64,000 nucleotides of DNA, taken from Clostridium sp. CAG:492 (lineage in GTDB: Bacteria > Bacillota > Clostridia > TANB77 > CAG-508). This document shows, one piece after another, positions 36,734 through 45,698 of the stretch (positions are counted from its first letter, which is position 1; each line of letters begins with the position of its first letter). A program made the position numbers and the translations under genes. The stretch lies in assembly GCA_000434335.1 (NCBI GenBank), contig FR878223.1:8882-72881 (forward strand), in the 5' to 3' direction. The notes below the pieces were generated by a model. The model was not told the origin of the DNA and did no database searches. It saw nothing but the letters and a program-made list of their open reading frames with translations.

Positions 36734-38062
36734 ATGGAGTTTAATAAAGTACCACCACATGATTTGGAGGCAGAGCAGGCAGTTTTAGGATGTATGCTAA
36801 CAGATAAAGATGCTGTAATATCTGCAGTTGAAACTCTAACAGAAGATGATTTTTATAGAGAAGATAATAAAATAATTTATAAAGCGATTCTTAATTTATA
36901 TAATAGAGCAGAGCCAATTGATATTATAACATTAAAATCTGAATTAAGTGCAATTGGGAAATTTGAGGCAGTAGGAGGATTGGAATATTTAGCAGAATTA
37001 CCAGATAAAGTTCCTACTACTTCAAATGTTGAAAGATATATTAAAATAGTAGAAGAAAAATCAACATTAAGAACTCTTATAAAAACAGCAAATGATTTAA
37101 TTTCTTTAGGTTATGACCCAACTCAAGATGTTGAAGATATAATGGATAGTGCTGAAAAGAAAATTTTTAATGTTATGCAAAAAAGAAATCAAACAGGGTA
37201 CTCATCTATTAAAGATATTTTAGTAGATTCTTTTACTGAGCTTGAGGATTTGTATAATAGAAAACAACATGTAACTGGTGTTCCAACTGGATTTATAGAT
37301 TTAGATAATAAAACAGCTGGTCTTCATAATTCAGATTTAATACTAGTTGCTGCAAGACCTGCTATGGGAAAATCTGCATTTGCATTAAATATTGCTACAA
37401 ATGCAGCAATACAGGCAAATGTTGGTGTTGCTATATTCAGTCTCGAAATGTCAAAGGAGCAAATGGCTAACAGAATTTTGGGTAGTGTTGCTATGGTTGA
37501 TGGAAATAGTATTAGAACAGGTAGAATTGCAGATGATGATTGGATTAAACTTGCAACAGCATCTGGAGAGCTTTCTCAAACCGGTATATACATAGATGAC
37601 ACACCTGGTATATCTGTAATGGAAATTCGTGCAAAGTGTAGGAAATTAAAATTAGAAAAAAATATTGGTCTAGTTGTAATAGATTATCTACAGCTTGTTC
37701 AAGGGAGTAACAAAAAAGGTGGTAGCCGTGAGCAGGAAATTTCTGAAATTAGTAGATCTTTAAAAATATTAGCGAAAGAAATAAATGTTCCTGTAATTGC
37801 ATTATCACAGTTATCCCGTGCGCCTGAGCAACGTCCAGATCATAGACCTATGCTTTCTGACCTTCGTGAATCTGGAGCGATAGAGCAGGATGCCGATATT
37901 GTTATGTTCTTATATAGAGATGATTACTATAATGAAGATAGTGAAAAGAAAAATATTGCGGAAGTTATTATTGCTAAACACAGAGCTGGTTCTACTGGAA
38001 CTGTTGAGCTTGCTTGGCTTGGAAGTTATACTAAATTTGCTAATTTGGCGAAGGATTATTAG
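36734..38062 (+). CDS. dnaB: Replicative DNA helicase DnaB/DnaC
   Basis: The hexameric fork helicase (called DnaC in B. subtilis). The protein has 442 aa. The N-terminal primase-interacting domain (about 5-105) begins PPHDLEAEQAVLGCML. The RecA-like motor has Walker A ARPAMGKSAFAL (near 208-219), the Walker B region LVVIDYLQL and SQLSRAPEQRP. No intein is present. AGGAGGA precedes ATG 36734. The last 220 bp shift to T/G-ending codons, a composition change that continues into tilS. Confidence 0.97.
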   Translation: MEFNKVPPHDLEAEQAVLGCMLTDKDAVISAVETLTEDDFYREDNKIIYKAILNLYNRAEPIDIITLKSELSAIGKFEAVGGLEYLAELPDKVPTTSNVERYIKIVEEKSTLRTLIKTANDLISLGYDPTQDVEDIMDSAEKKIFNVMQKRNQTGYSSIKDILVDSFTELEDLYNRKQHVTGVPTGFIDLDNKTAGLHNSDLILVAARPAMGKSAFALNIATNAAIQANVGVAIFSLEMSKEQMANRILGSVAMVDGNSIRTGRIADDDWIKLATASGELSQTGIYIDDTPGISVMEIRAKCRKLKLEKNIGLVVIDYLQLVQGSNKKGGSREQEISEISRSLKILAKEINVPVIALSQLSRAPEQRPDHRPMLSDLRESGAIEQDADIVMFLYRDDYYNEDSEKKNIAEVIIAKHRAGSTGTVELAWLGSYTKFANLAKDY

Positions 38063-38100
38063 GTTTTTGCAAGTTGGGCTTTGAAGCTTGGGTTGGGACC

Positions 38101-38140
38101 GTGAGAATAGGATTATATTATAATATAATCCTATCCTCAC
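38101..38140. repeat. 40-bp near-perfect palindrome between dnaB and tilS
   Basis: Arms of 20 bp (38101-38120 and 38121-38140) with one mismatch and no loop, beginning GTGAGAATAGG and ending CCTATCCTCAC. No T run follows. It could form a cruciform or a very stable RNA hairpin. Confidence 0.8.
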
Positions 38141-38173
38141 TACTCTGAAGGTTGGGGTGAGCTTTTTGCAAAA

Positions 38174-39181
38174 ATGAGGGGGTTTGATTTTTTGAGTGAG
38201 TTTGATGAGAGAGTTTTGAGAACTATTAGAAAATTTAATATGATTTGTTCTGGTGATTGTATTGTTGTGGCAGTTTCTGGGGGTCCGGATTCTATGAGCC
38301 TGCTTAGAGCTCTTATTAAGCTTAGGGAGAAGTTTAATATTAAATTGGTTGTGGCTCATGTTAATCATATGATTAGGGCTGTGGCTGATTCGGAAACGGA
38401 GTTTGTTAGGGGCTTTTGTGAAGATAATGATGTTGAGTGCTTTGTTAAAAAGGTTGATGTTGTAGGGCTTTCGGAAAAACTTAAGATTAGTTGTGAGGAA
38501 GCTGGTAGAAATGTTAGATATGATTTTTTTGATGAGATTTTTGATAAGGTTGGTGCAAATAAAATTGCTATTGCTCATAATAAAAATGATAATGCTGAAA
38601 CTGTGCTTATGAATATTATGAGAGGGTCTGGGGTTTCAGGTCTTAAAGGAATTGAACCTATTAGAAATGGTAAGTTTATTAGGCCTTTGATTGAAATTGA
38701 TAGAAAAAGTATTGAACAGTATTGTGTTGATGAAAATCTTAATCCTAAGTTTGATGAGTCTAATAAGGAAAATGTGTATACTAGAAACAAAGTTAGAAAT
38801 TTGCTTATTCCATATATTGAAAAGGAATTTAATCCTAATATTATTGAATCAATTAGTAGATTATCGGATTTAGCAACACAAGAAAGCAATTTTGTGGATA
38901 ATGTTGTTGATAAAGAGTTTAAAAATACTTTAATTTCGTACAATGAAAGTGAGATTAAGTTAGATTTAAAAAAATTCAATAACTTAGATAGTTTTATAAA
39001 AGCAAAAATAATATTAAAAAGTGTAGCTAAGCTTTTTAATACTACAAAGGGAATAGAAAAAGTTCATATTGAAGATGTTATTAAATTATGTGAAAGAAAT
39101 ATAGGAAATAAATATTTGACACCTAATAAAAATTTAAAAATTTTTATAAAAAAGGGTGTGATTACTATATCTAAAGTATAA
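38174..39181 (+). CDS. tilS: tRNA(Ile)-lysidine synthetase
   Basis: TilS converts the wobble C of tRNA-Ile2(CAU) to lysidine, so that it reads AUA and is charged with Ile. The protein has 335 aa. The ATP pyrophosphatase motif is AVSGGPDS (near 38-45), with HVNHMIR, the helical region IAHNKNDNAETVLMN and ENVYTRNKVRN. The C-terminal domain is short. ATG 38174 is the longest start; TTG 38192, with GAGGGGG 9 nt upstream, may be the real one and fits the family N-terminus. About the first 650 bp use T/G-ending codons, unlike nearby genes. Confidence 0.95.
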   Translation: MRGFDFLSEFDERVLRTIRKFNMICSGDCIVVAVSGGPDSMSLLRALIKLREKFNIKLVVAHVNHMIRAVADSETEFVRGFCEDNDVECFVKKVDVVGLSEKLKISCEEAGRNVRYDFFDEIFDKVGANKIAIAHNKNDNAETVLMNIMRGSGVSGLKGIEPIRNGKFIRPLIEIDRKSIEQYCVDENLNPKFDESNKENVYTRNKVRNLLIPYIEKEFNPNIIESISRLSDLATQESNFVDNVVDKEFKNTLISYNESEIKLDLKKFNNLDSFIKAKIILKSVAKLFNTTKGIEKVHIEDVIKLCERNIGNKYLTPNKNLKIFIKKGVITISKV

Positions 39182-39271
39182 TGTATGTTATACTTGTAAA
39201 AAATAAAAGGAAAGGAATTAATAATAAATATTAATGTAAATTATTTATTATTAATTATGTGATAATGAGCG

Positions 39272-40132
39272 ATGATTGATTTTTCAAATGCTACAGAAGA
39301 ATTTAATAATTATAAGGGTTCTGAAAAAAAGAAGACCTTAATTTATAATGGAAAAAAGTATCTTGTAAAATTTCCTGATCCTATTAGAGAAAAAAATAAA
39401 AACATTTCATATATTAATAATGCGTTTTCAGAATATATTGGAAGTAACATTTTTAAAATGATAGGGTTTGAAACTCAAAATACTATTTTAGGTAAATATA
39501 ATTATAATGGAAAAGAAAAAATAGTGTGTGCTTGTGAAGATTTCACCTCTGATGATAGTGAATTATTTGAATTTGAAGGATTAGCATTAAGTACAAATCC
39601 AGATAAAAAAATAGATACTGAGTTATCTGATATAATTGATGTTATTGAAGAATGTAAAATGATAAATTCAAGCGAGACAAAATTAAAATTTTGGAAAATG
39701 TTTGTTGTTGATGCATTAATAGGCAATACAGATAGGCATAACGGAAATTGGGGTTTTTTGGTTAATAAAAAAACAAAACAAGTTACTTTTGCGCCTATTT
39801 ATGACTGTGGATCTTGCTTAAATCCTATGATTGAAGATAAAGAAATTGAAAGATTAAATGATACAGAACTAAAGAATTTGGCAATTAATTGTTATTCATG
39901 TTTAAAAGAAGATGGAAAGAAAATTAATTATATGGCATATATAAAAGGTATGAATAATGAGGACTGCAATAATGCAGTTAAAGAAATTTTTTCAAAGATT
40001 AATATAAATGAAATAAATGATTTTATTAGTGGAATAAGCTATATATCGGAGAAGAGAAAAGCTTTTTATTTAAATATAATTGAACAAAGATATACTATAA
40101 TTAAAAATGTATACAAAAAGATTGAAAAGTAA
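39272..40132 (+). CDS. CtkA/HipA-like Ser/Thr kinase
   Basis: A protein of 286 aa. It shows the minimal HipA-fold kinase core: ATP-contacting Lys33 in YLVKFPDP, the catalytic loop GNTDRHNGNWGFL (151-163, with Asp154 and Asn159) and the metal-binding Asp178 in PIYDCGSC. It lacks the extra N-terminal domain of E. coli HipA and resembles Helicobacter CtkA, a secreted pro-inflammatory kinase. No HipB-type antitoxin is adjacent. It lies between tilS and ftsH, where many Firmicutes carry hpt. The ribosome binding site is weak. Its substrate is unknown. Confidence 0.82.
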   Translation: MIDFSNATEEFNNYKGSEKKKTLIYNGKKYLVKFPDPIREKNKNISYINNAFSEYIGSNIFKMIGFETQNTILGKYNYNGKEKIVCACEDFTSDDSELFEFEGLALSTNPDKKIDTELSDIIDVIEECKMINSSETKLKFWKMFVVDALIGNTDRHNGNWGFLVNKKTKQVTFAPIYDCGSCLNPMIEDKEIERLNDTELKNLAINCYSCLKEDGKKINYMAYIKGMNNEDCNNAVKEIFSKININEINDFISGISYISEKRKAFYLNIIEQRYTIIKNVYKKIEK

Positions 40133-40178
40133 TAATGTTTATGCGAACCTTGTAATTGTGAAACTTTTGTGTAAATGC

Positions 40179-40209
40179 TTGAATTGTAAATGAAACTATG
40201 TTATATAAT
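40179..40209 (+). promoter_or_regulatory. Promoter of ftsH
   Basis: TTGAAT (40179-40184), then TATATA at 40202 (17-bp spacer) or TATAAT at 40204 (19-bp spacer). Confidence 0.55.
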
Positions 40210-40302
40210 ATATTTGAGTAAAAATATATTTTGTATGTTATTATAATTAGGAAAAATTCGTTTTAACTAATGAAAAATACTAACATAAAAGGAGGAAATG
40301 AT

Positions 40303-42102
40303 TTGAAAAATGGCATAAAAACATTAGCCGTATGGTTAATTATAGGAGTAATTTTAATTGTTGGAGTTACGGCAATATATGATAATTCAGACAGAAAGTT
40401 TACGTACTCAGAACTTGTTTCAAAAATTGAGGCAGGGCAAGTTTCAACAATTGATATTAATGCAGATGGATATTCTGCAATGGTAGAATTTAATGATGGA
40501 ACATCACAAAAAAAAGTAAATATACCAGATTTAAAAAGTTTTATGGATAATGTTCAAGAACCTATGAAAGAAGGCAAAATAACAGTTGAACAAGAATCTC
40601 AATCTGTATGGGTTACAATTTTTTCAGTAATAGCTCCACTTGGATTATTAATAATATTTTTAATATTTTGGTTTATATCTATGGGAGGAAGACAGACTGG
40701 TAATAAAACAATGTCTTTTGGAAAAAGTAGAGCAAGAGTTGTAAATCAAGATGATAAAAATAAAATAACATTTAACGATGTTGCAGGTGTTGATGAGGAA
40801 AAACAAGAATTACAAGAAATCGTAGATTTCTTAAAAAATCCTAAAAAATTCACAGATATGGGTGCTAGAATTCCAAAAGGTGTTTTATTAGTAGGTCACC
40901 CTGGAACTGGTAAAACTTTACTTGCTAAGGCTGTTGCAGGAGAAGCAGGAGTTCCATTCTTTATCATAAGTGGTTCAGATTTCGTAGAAATGTTTGTTGG
41001 TGTTGGTGCATCACGTGTTAGAGATTTATTTGAACAAGCTAAAAAGAATGCTCCTTGTATAATATTTATAGATGAAATTGATGCAGTTGGTAGACAAAGA
41101 GGTGCTGGCCTTGGTGGAGGTCATGATGAAAGAGAGCAAACATTAAATCAATTATTAGTTGAAATGGATGGTTTTGCTTTAAATGAAGGTGTAATAGTTA
41201 TGGCTGCTACAAACAGACCAGATGTATTAGACAAAGCTTTATTAAGACCAGGTAGATTTGACAGACAAATAGTAGTTTCTCAACCAGATGTAAAAGCAAG
41301 AGAGCAAATATTAGAAGTTCATGCAAGAAAGAAGAGATTGTCAGCAGATGTTGATTTAAGAATTATTGCTAAAAATACATCAGGATTTTCAGGTGCTGAT
41401 CTTGAAAATGTATTAAATGAAGCAGCTTTATTAGCAGCAAGAAATAATGAAACAGAAATTACAATGAAAAACGTTGAAGATGCAATGGTTAAAGTAACAA
41501 TGGGACCTGAAAAGAAGAGCAGAGTAAGAAGTGAAAAAGAAAATAAATTAGTTGCATATCATGAAGCTGGTCATGCTGTTGTAAGTAGATTTTTACCTAC
41601 ACAAGATGCAGTTCATCAAATATCAATTGTTCCAAGAGGAATGGCTGGAGGATATACAATGTATAGACCAAATGAAGATAAATCATTTATGTCTAAAGGT
41701 GAAATGCAAGAGAATATTATTTCATTATTGGGGGGACGAGTTGCTGAAAAATTAATATTAGATGATATTTCAACAGGCGCAAGCAATGATATTGAAAGAG
41801 CAACAAAAATTGCTAGAGCAATGGTTACACAATATGGTATGAGTGATAGAATTGGACCTATGACATTAGGTGTAGGACAAGAAGAAGTATTTTTAGGAAG
41901 AGATTTAGCTCAATCAAAGGAATATTCAGAAGAAACTGCAAGTGTAATTGATGAAGAAGTAAAATCTATAATAGATACAGCATATAAAACAGCAGAGGAA
42001 ATATTAAGAAGAAATATAGATAAACTACACGCTGTTGCTGGAGTATTATTAGAAAAAGAAAAAATTGACGGAGATGAATTCGAAGCAATATTTAAGGAAT
42101 AA
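40303..42102 (+). CDS. ftsH: ATP-dependent zinc metalloprotease FtsH
   Basis: A hexameric membrane AAA+ protease that degrades misfolded membrane proteins and regulators. The protein has 599 aa. Two membrane helices (about 5-23 and 102-125) flank a small extracytoplasmic domain. The AAA+ module follows with Walker A GHPGTGKT (198-205; His in place of the usual Pro) and Walker [10 protein letters not shown]. The arginine-finger segment is RPGRFDRQ and the zinc site HEAGH is near 420. The start is TTG 40303, spaced from AAAGGAGG; an upstream ATG (40270) has no ribosome binding site. Confidence 0.97.
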   Translation: MKNGIKTLAVWLIIGVILIVGVTAIYDNSDRKFTYSELVSKIEAGQVSTIDINADGYSAMVEFNDGTSQKKVNIPDLKSFMDNVQEPMKEGKITVEQESQSVWVTIFSVIAPLGLLIIFLIFWFISMGGRQTGNKTMSFGKSRARVVNQDDKNKITFNDVAGVDEEKQELQEIVDFLKNPKKFTDMGARIPKGVLLVGHPGTGKTLLAKAVAGEAGVPFFIISGSDFVEMFVGVGASRVRDLFEQAKKNAPCIIFIDEIDAVGRQRGAGLGGGHDEREQTLNQLLVEMDGFALNEGVIVMAATNRPDVLDKALLRPGRFDRQIVVSQPDVKAREQILEVHARKKRLSADVDLRIIAKNTSGFSGADLENVLNEAALLAARNNETEITMKNVEDAMVKVTMGPEKKSRVRSEKENKLVAYHEAGHAVVSRFLPTQDAVHQISIVPRGMAGGYTMYRPNEDKSFMSKGEMQENIISLLGGRVAEKLILDDISTGASNDIERATKIARAMVTQYGMSDRIGPMTLGVGQEEVFLGRDLAQSKEYSEETASVIDEEVKSIIDTAYKTAEEILRRNIDKLHAVAGVLLEKEKIDGDEFEAIFKE

Positions 42103-42108
42103 AATAAT

Positions 42109-42158
42109 AAATATATCCAATAGAAATGGAAATAATTTCATACTATTGGATATATTTT
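42109..42158 (+). terminator. Terminator of ftsH
   Basis: Stem AAATATATCCAATA with TATTGGATATATTT and a T run. Confidence 0.88.
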
Positions 42159-42162
42159 TGTA

Positions 42163-42191
42163 TTGACTAGAAGACATAAAAATGTTACAAT
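42163..42191 (+). promoter_or_regulatory. Promoter of the 42223 orphan gene
   Basis: TTGACT (42163-42168), 17-bp spacer, TACAAT (42186-42191) preceded by TGT. A strong-looking sigma-A promoter. Confidence 0.8.
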
Positions 42192-42222
42192 ATTAATATA
42201 ACATTTGAAAGGAGGGTCGAAA

Positions 42223-42657
42223 ATGCCAGGACGAATCTTCTATCCGGCAAGAGCTAGTCAAAGTATTTTTCCTTGTATCGCAGCAACAAAAAAGCGGGAT
42301 TGGAAAAATCTACCAAAATCTAAGGTTGCAATTGAGCTAGTTCAATTGTTGATATCAATATTGACAATGTCAGTACCAGCAAATGAATTGGCAAAAACCT
42401 TTAGAGAAATTCCTTTGGAGAAATTACCAAAACACCAATATGAAACCATGGGATACGGAAACGTAATAGATATTTATAAAATACAGTTTCCGAGTAACGA
42501 ATCCGAAGAAATGATTTATAAGTGTGAGTTTCACGTAAGAAGTCAAGGAGGTTACGCGATACTAAAGGATGGCCTGGTTATCGAACAGAGGAAGTTTAAA
42601 AACCAGGAATTAAAAAATTTTTTAGAAGATTTCGCGAAGATTTACTTCGGCGACTAG
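42223..42657 (+). CDS. Unrecognised orphan protein of atypical base composition
   Basis: A protein of 144 aa of no family I recognise. It begins MPGRIFYPARASQSIF, has one hydrophobic stretch (about 36-52, VAIELVQLLISILTMSV), then a mixed alpha/beta tail with a C-terminal FLEDFAKIYFGD. There is no clear signal peptide. The gene is visibly richer in G+C than its neighbours and uses CGA, CGG, GCG and CCG, rare here, suggesting recent acquisition. It has a strong promoter, AAAGGAGGG before ATG 42223, and a GC-rich hairpin downstream. The longer frame from 42205 would start upstream of the ribosome binding site. Confidence 0.75.
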   Translation: MPGRIFYPARASQSIFPCIAATKKRDWKNLPKSKVAIELVQLLISILTMSVPANELAKTFREIPLEKLPKHQYETMGYGNVIDIYKIQFPSNESEEMIYKCEFHVRSQGGYAILKDGLVIEQRKFKNQELKNFLEDFAKIYFGD

Positions 42658-42663
42658 CAGAAA

Positions 42664-42694
42664 GGGGGGGCAAAGTAGTTATAACTTGCCCCCC
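42664..42694 (+). other. GC-rich hairpin after the orphan gene
   Basis: GGGGGGCAA pairs with TTGCCCCCC (9 bp, 12-nt loop). No T run follows, so termination would not be of the classical type. It is strikingly GC-rich for this genome. Confidence 0.7.
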
Positions 42695-42876
42695 TGACCC
42701 TATTTAAGAGCGTTTTTGTATTAAGAGTTACATTTGCATTGAGTTAAAGCTAATAATTATTTGTAATATTTTATAAAGAATATATAAATATTTATTGTTA
42801 ACCACTTGCAAATTCAATATATTTATGGTAGAATAGCTTTTGTTAAAACAAAATAGCAAGAGGAGGTGCAACATAA

Positions 42877-43143
42877 ATGCCAAATATCAAATCAGCAATC
42901 AAACGTGTTTCAGTTATCGAAAAGAAAACTGCAAGAAACAACATGATTAAATCAGGATATAAATCAGCTGTTAAAAAATTTGAACAATCTTTAGAAAACA
43001 ATAATGCAGAAGAGACAAAAGTATTATTCTCAGAAGCAACTAAAAAAATAGATCAAGCTTGTACAAAAGGTGTTTTAACAAAAAACACAGCAGCTAGAAA
43101 AAAATCAAACTTATCAAAAAAATTAAATGCAGCTAATGCGTAA
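42877..43143 (+). CDS. rpsT: 30S ribosomal protein S20
   Basis: S20 binds 16S rRNA helices 9 and 44 early in 30S assembly. The protein has 88 aa, highly basic and helical, with the family start MPNIKSAIKRV, then KTARNNMIKS and the C-terminal GVLTKNTAARKKSNLSKK. Length and sequence are typical. AGAGGAGG lies before the ATG. The gene is single, with its own terminator, as is common for rpsT. Confidence 0.97.
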   Translation: MPNIKSAIKRVSVIEKKTARNNMIKSGYKSAVKKFEQSLENNNAEETKVLFSEATKKIDQACTKGVLTKNTAARKKSNLSKKLNAANA

Positions 43144-43492
43144 TGAGTTAAAAAATTGTGCACAGTTTTTTAACAATAAAAGAGCATAGGCTCTTTTTTT
43201 TTGTATTATAAAAATATTATACGGTTGTTTGATGTAATAAAAAATAAACTGGCTAAATTTATATTTTTAATTATGTATTCTGTTTAAAAGTTTATAAATA
43301 TATATCTGTGATATATTCAAGGATATAATTAAAAAAGTAAATTGTAGTTTTTTTGAATTTTATGTCGATAAAAAATTCAATAAACCTATTGAAAAATTTT
43401 TTAAACTAGTCTAGAATAAAATAACATGAATAAGAATTTGACAAATAAAAAATTTAATATATACTAAAACAAATAAGAAAAAGGAGAAAGTT
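43144..43492 (+). other. Intergenic region: rpsT terminator and topA promoter
   Basis: The rpsT terminator is AAAAGAGC / GCTCTTTT at 43178-43202. The topA promoter is TTGACA (43438-43443), a 16-bp spacer, then TATACT (43460-43465). The 235 bp between them are plain AT-rich sequence in which I see nothing. Confidence 0.85.
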
Positions 43493-45571
43493 ATGGCAAA
43501 TAGATTAATAATTGTGGAATCACCTGCAAAAGCAAGCACAATAACCAAATTTATAGGCGGAAGTACTAAAGTTATGGCATCTATGGGACATATACGTGAT
43601 TTACCAAAATCAAAATTAGGTGTGGATGTTGATAATAATTTTGAACCTCAATATATAAATATTCGTGGAAAAGCAGCATTAATTAAAAGTTTAAAAAAAG
43701 AAGCAAATGCCGCAAAAACTGTGTACCTCGCAACTGACCCTGATCGTGAAGGAGAAGCAATAGCGTGGCATTTAGCGTACTTACTTAATATATCACCAGA
43801 AAGTTTATGTAGAGTAACTTTCAATGAAATAACAAAAAAAGCAGTTCAAGAGTCTATAAAAAAACCAAGACAAATTGATAAAAATTTATTTGATGCGCAA
43901 CAAGCAAGAAGAGTTTTAGATAGAATAGTTGGTTATAAAATAAGTCCAGTGTTATGGAAAAAAGTAAAAAAAGGGCTATCTGCAGGTAGAGTTCAGTCTG
44001 TTGTAGTAAAATTAATTGTAGATAGAGAAGATGAAATAGAAGCTTTTATTCCAGAAGAATATTGGAATATTTATGCAAATTTGCTAGCAGATGGTGCAAA
44101 AAGATCTTTTGAAGCAAAACTTACTGGAAAAAATGATAAAAAAATAGAGCTAAAAAATAAAGAGCAAGTTGATGAAATTTTAAGTGATTTACAAAAATCA
44201 GATTTCATAGTGAAAGATATAAAAAAAGGTCAGAAAAAAAGAAATCCTGCACCACCATTTACTACAAGTACAATGGGTCAAGAGGCTTCAAGAAAATTAG
44301 GATTTACACTAAAGAAAACAATGTCTGTTGCACAAGGGTTATATGAAGGTGTAAAAGTTCCTGAAAAAGGTGTGGTAGGTTTAATTACATATATGAGAAC
44401 TGATTCAACAAGAATTTCAGAAGAAGCAAGAGCTGCTTCAAAAATATACATTGAAGATACATATGGAACTGCATATTATGAAAATAGATATTTTAAAACA
44501 AAACAAGGTGCACAAGATGCGCATGAGGCAATAAGACCAACATATGTCGATTTAACGCCAGAAAAAGTAAAATCATCATTAACAAATGATCAATATAAAT
44601 TATATAACTTAATATATAATAGATTTATTGCAAGCCAAATGTCTTCAGCAGAATATGATACAATTTCTGTTACTATAAATGCTGGGAAATATAATTTTAA
44701 GGCAAATGGACAAAGCATTAAATTTAAAGGATTTATGAAATTATATGTAGAAACAAAAGATCAAGATAATGGTGAAGATGATGAGTTGTTATTACCATCA
44801 TTAGAGCTAAATCAAAAATTAAAAAATGAAAAAATAGATACAAAACAAAGTTTTACAGAGCCACCACCACGTTACACAGAAGCAAGTATAGTAAAGGTTT
44901 TGGAAGAAAAAGGAATAGGTAGACCTAGTACATATGCTCCAACAATTTCAACAATTTTAGATCGTAGATATATTGAAAAAGAGCAAAAACAATTAGTTCC
45001 AACAGATCTTGGAAAAATCGTAAATAAATTATTAATAGAAAATTTTAGTGATGTTATAAATGTGGCCTTTACTGCAAAAATAGAAGAAGAATTTGATGAA
45101 ATTGCAGAAGGAAAAGAAAATTGGAAAGAAGTAATATCAGAGTTTTATGGTCCGTTTGAGGAAAATGTGGAAAGAGTGGAAAAAGAGCTAGAGCATGTTC
45201 AATTAGTAGAAGAAGTTTCAGATGTTCCTTGCGAAAAATGTGGGCGTATGATGGTAATAAAATATGGCAGATATGGTAAATTTTTGGCGTGTCCAGGATT
45301 TCCAGAGTGTAAAAATGCAAAGCCAATAATAGAAACAATTGATGTTCCTTGCCCAGTTTGTGGAGGTACTGTTCAAGTAAAAAAATCAAGACGAGGAAGA
45401 AAATTTTATGTATGTGAAAACAATCCAGAATCTTGCCAATACATATCTTGGAATAAGCCAAAAATAGGCGAAAAGTGGGAACCAAAAGAAGATAAACCTG
45501 ATACAGAAAAAAAGAAAACAACAAAAAGAAAGACTAAAAAGACAGCGAAAAAAAAGAAAACAAACAAATAA
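43493..45571 (+). CDS. topA: DNA topoisomerase I
   Basis: A type IA topoisomerase that relaxes negative supercoils. The protein has 692 aa. The TOPRIM domain begins RLIIVESPAKA (4-14) and includes DPDREGEAIAW. The catalytic Tyr is in LITYMRTDSTRIS (near 302). Two C-terminal zinc ribbons follow (CEKCGRM...CPGFPEC and CPVCGGT...CQYISW, about 575-660), then a Lys-rich tail. Family length is normal. AAAGGAG precedes ATG 43493. A terminator at 45581-45612 ends the unit. Confidence 0.98.
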   Translation: MANRLIIVESPAKASTITKFIGGSTKVMASMGHIRDLPKSKLGVDVDNNFEPQYINIRGKAALIKSLKKEANAAKTVYLATDPDREGEAIAWHLAYLLNISPESLCRVTFNEITKKAVQESIKKPRQIDKNLFDAQQARRVLDRIVGYKISPVLWKKVKKGLSAGRVQSVVVKLIVDREDEIEAFIPEEYWNIYANLLADGAKRSFEAKLTGKNDKKIELKNKEQVDEILSDLQKSDFIVKDIKKGQKKRNPAPPFTTSTMGQEASRKLGFTLKKTMSVAQGLYEGVKVPEKGVVGLITYMRTDSTRISEEARAASKIYIEDTYGTAYYENRYFKTKQGAQDAHEAIRPTYVDLTPEKVKSSLTNDQYKLYNLIYNRFIASQMSSAEYDTISVTINAGKYNFKANGQSIKFKGFMKLYVETKDQDNGEDDELLLPSLELNQKLKNEKIDTKQSFTEPPPRYTEASIVKVLEEKGIGRPSTYAPTISTILDRRYIEKEQKQLVPTDLGKIVNKLLIENFSDVINVAFTAKIEEEFDEIAEGKENWKEVISEFYGPFEENVERVEKELEHVQLVEEVSDVPCEKCGRMMVIKYGRYGKFLACPGFPECKNAKPIIETIDVPCPVCGGTVQVKKSRRGRKFYVCENNPESCQYISWNKPKIGEKWEPKEDKPDTEKKKTTKRKTKKTAKKKKTNK

Positions 45572-45580
45572 TAATTGTAC

Positions 45581-45612
45581 AAAAAAGCAGAGCAATATCT
45601 GCTTTTTTTTTG
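45581..45612 (+). terminator. Terminator of topA
   Basis: Stem AAAGCAGA with TCTGCTTT followed by a long T run. Confidence 0.93.
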
Positions 45613-45698
45613 AACGAATTTTATTCAATACTTCACTTGATATATGAATTAATATATAGTATAATAGCAGAATGTAAAAAGAGAAGAGGGAGTATGTC

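Noticed and set aside
37910..38578. Minus-strand frame of 222 codons opposite dnaB/tilS
   Set aside because: Shadow of the T/G-rich coding strand, giving an Asn/Ser/Lys-rich product without recognisable features.
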